From Parascedosporium putredinis (Eukaryota; Ascomycota; Sordariomycetes; Microascales; Microascaceae), in assembly GCA_949357655.1 (NCBI GenBank), contig CASHTG010000017.1, positions 2,170,001 to 2,234,000 on the forward strand: a stretch of 64,000 nucleotides of DNA. Direction: 5' to 3'. This document shows positions 58,870 through 64,000 of this stretch, piece after piece. Below the pieces are notes generated by a model. That model did no database searches, was not told the DNA's origin, and saw nothing but the letters and a program-made list of their open reading frames with translations. The stretch's first letter is position 1. Each line of letters begins with the position of its first letter. The translations under genes and the position numbers were made by a program.

Positions 58870-61800
58870 ATGGCTCGGTCACGGACGCCGAAGCCCGATG
58901 AGGGCGCGAAGGCCATTGTCCCCCGCCTGTCTCTGTCCCAGCGCAAGCCCCACAGTCAAAGTCAAAGAAAGGCGGCAAGGCCTCGCAGTCGTACGCCTCG
59001 GAGGGTGTCGAAGACTACGACGTCTTCCTCCTCCCGGTCTCGGACTATCAGATCGTTTTTGGCATCACCATACTCGCTGCTGTCGTAAGGATGTTCCGCA
59101 TCTACCAGCCCACCAGCGTTGTCTTTGACGAAGTACAGTATGTCCTTTACCCATCTAATTTTTCTCCAAACCTGCTGGGGCCCGTTTTCTTGTTCCTCGG
59201 CTCTCTATATAACGTCATGACAACATGCATACTAACCGGCTGGTTTCCTTCTACTCTAGTTTCGGCGGCTTCGCGACCAAGTACATCAAGGGCAAGTTCT
59301 TTATGGACGTGCACCCACCTCTCGCCAAGATGTTGATTGCCCTCACGGGCTGGCTCGCTGGCTTCAAGGGTGATTTCGACTTCAAGGAGATTGGCAAGGA
59401 TTACCTCGAGCCCGGTGTCCCTTACGTTGCTATGCGCATGTTCCCTGCTATCTGCGGCACACTTTTGGCACCTACCATGTTCCTGACCCTCAAGGCTACC
59501 GGCTGTCGGACCATGACTGCTGTTCTCGGCGCTCTCTTCATCATCTTTGGTACGTAACTAATAGCTCCTCCTAACCCTCGCCGCTCCCTAGCACTCAAGG
59601 TCTTGGTGGATGTTCCTCTTATCCTTGATACCGTGGCTAACTAAAAGGCACTGTAGAGAATGGTCTCCTCACCCAAGCCCGCCTCATTCTTCTCGACTCG
59701 CCCCTAGTTCTTGCGACTGGCTTTGCCGCCATGGCCTTTTCTTCCTTCTGCAACCAGCACGAACAGGGCCCTTCAAAGGCTTTCCAGCTCAGCTGGTGGT
59801 TCTGGCTCGCCATGTCTGGTCTCGGCCTCGGCATCACCGTCAGCATCAAGTGGACTGGTCTCTTCACCATCGCCTGGGTCGGTAGCTTGACCCTACTCCA
59901 GCTCTGGCTCCTTCTCGGCGATACCAAAACCGTCACTGTCCGCCTTTGGTTCAAGCACCTCTTCGCCCGTGCCCTCTGCCTTATCGTCATTCCGCTCGCG
60001 TTTTACATGGCCATGTTCGCCATCCACTTCCAGATCCTCCGAAACCCCGGCGATGGTGACGGTTTCATGAGTTCCGAGTTTCAATCGACGCTTAACTCTA
60101 AGGGCATGCACGATGTTGCCGCGGACGTTTACTTTGGTAGCCGCGTCACTCTACGTCACGTCAACACCCAGGGCGGTTACCTCCACTCCCACCCCTCATG
60201 TATCCCACGGGTAGCAAGCAGCAGCAAATCACCCTCTACCCGCACAAGGACAACAATAACAATTGGCTGTTGGAGAACCAGACGCAACCCCTTGACATGC
60301 ACGGCGAGCCCATCAACGGCACCGGTGCCTGGGATAACCTCGAGGCCCCCTTTTTATCAAGAACGGTGCTGTCCTTCGTCTCTACCACACCAACACCCAT
60401 CGTCGTCTTCATTCTCACGATGTCCGTCCTCCCGTCACCGAGGCCGACTGGCAGAATGAGGTTTCTGCCTATGGATATGAAGGCTTTGAGGGAGATGCCA
60501 ACGACTACTTCCGTGTCGAGATCGTCAAGTCCAAGTCCACTGGTGCCCTGGCCAAGGAGCGCGTCCGCGCCGTCCAGACTAAGTTCAAGCTCGTTCACGT
60601 CATGACGGGTTGCGTCCTCTTCTCTCACAAGGTCAAGCTTCCTGAGTGGGCCTCTGAGCAGCAGGAGGTCACCTGTGCCCGCGGTGGCACTCTCCCCAAC
60701 TCTCTCTGGTATGTTGAGCGCAACGAGCACCCCTACTCGGCGAGGATGCCGAGAAAGTCAACTACAACAGGCCCGGTTTCCTTGGCAAGTTCATCGAGCT
60801 CCACAAGGTCATGTGGAGGACTAATGCTGGCCTCACCGACTCCCACGCCTGGGACTCCCGCCCCGAGTCGTGGCCCATCCTCCGCCGTGGTATCAACTTC
60901 TGGGGCCGCAATCACCGCCAAGTCTACCTCATGGGCAACCCTGTCGTTTGGTATACTTCGACTCTCGCTATCGTTGTCTACGTCCTCTTCAAAGGTTTCG
61001 CCGTCCTCCGCTGGCAGCGCAGTTGCGGCGATTACGAGCACGTGCTCTTCAAGCGCTTTGATTACGAGATTGGCAGTTCCGTTCTCGGCTGGGCGTTCCA
61101 CTATTTCCCCTTCTTCCTCATGAAGCGCCAGCTGTTCCTTCACCACTACTTCCCTGCCTTGTTCTTTGGTATCCTAGCCTTTTGCCAGACCTTCGATTTT
61201 GTCACCGCCCGCGCTATTGTCGGTGCCTCTCGCCCTGGAGCTAATAACGCCGCCTTCAACAAGGGGGCTGCCGTGTTCTTCCTTGTTCTTTCCGCTATCG
61301 CCTTCGGCTTGTTTTCGCCCCTCGCCTATGGCAACACGTGGACCAAGTCGGAGTGCAAGCGCGTCAAGCTCTTCACCACATGGGACTTTGACTGCAACAC
61401 TTTCCTCGAGGATGTAAGTTCCTGCCATGAATCGAACCCTGTTTTATAACTTGTTTTCGGGTAATATGGGAAAATATGAAGCACGGAATGGCTAACTCGT
61501 CTCGATCATGTAGTATGATGGTTACAAGAACCTTCCCTCTACTAGCGCTAGCTCTGCTCAGCAGACTTCGGCTAAGGGTGGAAAGTCGAAGGGCAAGGGT
61601 AAGAAGAAGGCCGTCGCTCCTGTCGTTCCCGCTGAGGAGATTGCCGACGCTGCCGAGGCCGCCATCAGCGGTGCGCCTCCCGTAGTGGCCGGTCAGAAGG
61701 TCCTCGACCAAGAGGAGCACGTGGAGTATCGCGATCAGGACGGCAACCTCCTGGATATTGAGCAGGTAAAGGCGCTTGAGGGAAAGGTCGAGTTTAAGAC

Positions 61801-62172
61801 CCGATATGAGACGCGTACGCGCCTCGTCGACGAAGCCGGCAACGAGGTCGTCATTGGCGAGAATGGCGAGCCGATCGTGGATGCCGTCGCCCCTCCTCAC
61901 CCCGACGTGGATGGCGTGGACCCCAACACCAAAAGCTTGGCCGCCCCGATGACCCGATCCCTAAGGAAGATCGTGAGGACGTGCCTAGCAAGGATGGCGA
62001 GGCTGAGGCCAAGGCCAGCTCCGCCAAACCTGCCAGCGAGGGCGGTAATGAGGCTACAGGCCAAGAAAAGGCTGTAGCACAGGAGGACGAGCCTGTGGTT
62101 GACGAGGCGTCAGCGGCCGCTGAACCCGTCCCGGCGGAGCAGGACAAGGTCGCGGACAAGCCCGCTGCTTAA
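58870..62172 (+). CDS. PMT1: Dolichyl-phosphate-mannose-protein O-mannosyltransferase Pmt1, five apparent frameshifts
   Basis: ER membrane enzyme that transfers mannose from Dol-P-Man to Ser/Thr of secretory proteins, in yeast working as a Pmt1-Pmt2 heterodimer. Exons 58870..59137, 59260..59549, 59657..61413 and 61514..62172. Introns are 122 bp (TACTAAC branch), 107 bp (GGCTAAC branch) and 100 bp (GGCTAAC branch). The first luminal loop has the essential acidic motif VVFDEVHFGGF and then MDVHPPLAKML. The MIR region is recognisable by HVNTQGGYLHSH, LYPHKDNNNNWLLE, RRLHSHD and MTGCVLFSHKVKLPEW. The multi-helix C-terminal part has YFPFFLMKRQLFLHHYFPA and WDFDCNTF. The charged tail contains DQDGNLLDIEQVK, diagnostic of the PMT1 subfamily. 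One-base losses at 58920..58924, 60192..60195, 60351..60355, 60730..60733 and 61931..61934 break the frame. Correcting them gives exactly 992 residues. Confidence 0.94.
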
Positions 62173-64000
62173 TGTCGGGAGGAAAATAATACTTCACGTA
62201 TGGATCTGGGACGGACTGCGTTTACTTTTCTAATGAAGAAAAGAAAAGCTAACAACAAAAATGATGGGGTGTCATGACCTTTTTTCTTTTATCTTTGTAA
62301 CCTTCTGTGGGGGAGAGGCTCCAGAAGACTAGAGGGTGGTCGACACAAGGCTTCCCACTCATGCCCTTTCCCCATATAACTAACTGGGTTCGTTTCTCGT
62401 GTCGTTGAAAGAAACGCGCACTCTGGTCTCGGCCCGCCTGTCACTAATATTTCCTATATCTTTGTGTTTTTAGGGGTTTATGTCAGTTGCTTATACACCA
62501 AAAAGTGTTACACAATCTCTACTCGCTTCCTGTATTTCCTGCGTGTGTAGTGTTGATGTCAGCCGATCCCTTTTGTTGCTCTTGCCTTTTCGTCCCTCCA
62601 TACATTACTTTTGGATCAGGAGAGAAGGCTTATGTTGATCAACTAATGATTCGCCAGTTGTGATATACACTTTCAAGTATCACTAGGATCGAGATAGAGA
62701 GGTGCACCGCTCCAGTTTTAAAGGGACTGGGCTAGTTACTAAGATGGATTTAGAAAAGTAGGAGAGGGAGAGCAATTAGGGATCAAGATATGAAAAGTCA
62801 AGGAAGGGGCCTAGACGTAGCAGAGCTCATTGTAGGTCGTTTGAGGTGAGGTCTATGTGTTCATCATTGGTGTAGGTGTGATGCCCTCGATTGTAACGGA
62901 GCCCGGGGTCTCTGCATGCTGGGCGGCTTAGACATCTTCTGATTGTTCACCCCCGCCCGCCTTGCCCCTTGCGCGGCGACGATATATGAGCCGAACGGTT
63001 CCGCGGGAGACATGAAAAGAGAGGGGAAACACTTGAGCACTTGGATGACGAAGATGGTAATCTCAAAACTTGAATCGCGGCCTCTTTTGGCTCCCGGTGG
63101 AAAGTGGGTCCTCTTGCCGGCGGAGTGCGTACGCCTCACGCACGTCCTTGCCCGGCCTGCCCCGTCCACTATTGAGTAATACGTAGCTTCAGTGACGGCG
63201 AATTCTCCACCAAACCGCACTCTCTCGCCGTTATTAAACTCGGTTGAGGCCCAAAGGAAAAGCGTGGCGGAAGGAAGGAGATCGTTGGAACGCCGTCCCC
63301 CATACATGGTTGCCGGTAGGGCCCGGGAAGCAGACAAGTAAGGAGAGAGTATAAAATCGCGGAATGAGAAAAACGGTCAGTCTTTGTGTTCCTTCTAAGT
63401 AAACTATATGCCGAACTCTTTTCCCTGAGAAACGCACAGCAAGAACAAAGCAAAGAGTTAGGTATGACGCCGTTGATAGAGGTTTTCCAGGCCGAAAAAT
63501 AAAAATAAGACACAAGGAAAACCCAGTAGGAATATAGTTCCTGAACCGGAACAAGAACGAATGTCAACTAGGAAGCAAGGACCCAAAAACACCCCGAAAC
63601 CCCTCAAAGACAGAATGAGCAAGACTCTTTCCCAATGAACCGTGATGATGTTGAAAATGTAGTACCCCTCTCATTTCCCTGAAAAAGCATTATTCCTTAG
63701 CCGCCCCAAACGCCCTCATTTGATGTGCTGTACAACGAGTGTATAAGGTCCCCAGTGTTTCCCCAACCAATAGAGTAGAAAAAAAGGGCAAAGAGAGACG
63801 CAGAGAGAGAGAAGGGAAGAAGAATAAGGGGCAAGACACCGGGGCTCAATACCCTTCTTCCCTGCTCTAAATCAAAAATTAAGCCTCGAGACTTTATCTG
63901 AAGCGAAGATGAACACTTGAATATTATGGGCAAGAAGAGATAAAAAAGTTGAAGGAAGAAAAAGGTGCAAGATATGGTATATAGGACGAAACCGGGGAGA
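62173..64000. other. 3' flank of PMT1 and intergenic sequence to window end
   Basis: No supported gene. A GA-rich tract on the + strand (63781..63830) and several AT-rich stretches. The minus-strand frame 62864..63337 has no recognisable domain. Confidence 0.5.

Overview
The window looks like nuclear DNA of a filamentous ascomycete, most likely a Sordariomycete. Introns are short (58-270 bp) with GT..AG ends and CTAAC/CTAAT-type branch points. The protein set is typical of Pezizomycotina: Ubp6, Lsm7, Rim2, Snx3/Grd19, an FAF2-type UBX protein, Pan3, Pmt1, a Zn2Cys6 regulator and a HET-domain protein. No bacterial, organellar, viral, tRNA or rRNA feature could be supported.

Layout. 0-5 kb: a small single-pass membrane protein (+), then UBP6 (-) and LSM7 (-). 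4.9-13.2 kb: a long gene-free stretch whose right part is very pyrimidine-rich and leads into a Zn2Cys6-type transcription factor (+, 13.25-16.95 kb). 18.4-35 kb, gene-dense: RIM2-type mitochondrial carrier (+), SNX3/GRD19 (-), a MARVEL-like tetraspan protein (+), UBX protein (-) divergent from PAN3 (+), and an unrecognised protein (-) divergent from a HET-domain gene (+, 35.4-37.8 kb). 37.8-53 kb: about 15 kb with no gene I can support, containing G-rich and CA-rich repeats and two short dispersed palindrome-like motifs. 53.0-54.6 kb: a two-finger C2H2 protein (+). 54.6-58.9 kb: no gene. 58.9-62.2 kb: PMT1 (+). The remainder appears to be 3' flank.

The most important technical observation is that nearly every long conserved gene is broken by single-base (once two-base) losses, mostly in short homopolymer runs of C/G, A or T. 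Undoing them makes the spliced reading frame of every affected gene divisible by three and restores family-conserved residues (catalytic boxes, C-termini). UBP6 (2 sites), SNX3 (2), UBX (6), PAN3 (1), PMT1 (5) and the MARVEL protein (1) are supported by family conservation. The sites in the Zn2Cys6, C2H2, HET and unknown genes are inferred. Independent decay of so many housekeeping genes is implausible, so this is best read as uncorrected homopolymer undercalling. All frame-dependent statements below allow for it, and genes hidden by such errors may remain in the apparently empty regions.

Functionally the genes are unrelated housekeeping functions: proteasome-associated deubiquitination, U6/mRNA-decay Lsm ring, mitochondrial nucleotide transport, retromer-linked sorting, ER-associated UBX/Cdc48 function, deadenylation and protein O-mannosylation. 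No biosynthetic cluster or defence island is present. The most biologically open features are the HET gene, which carries a genuine-looking TGG-to-TAG change, with its divergent unknown neighbour, and the repeat-motif-bearing gene-poor tract beside it.
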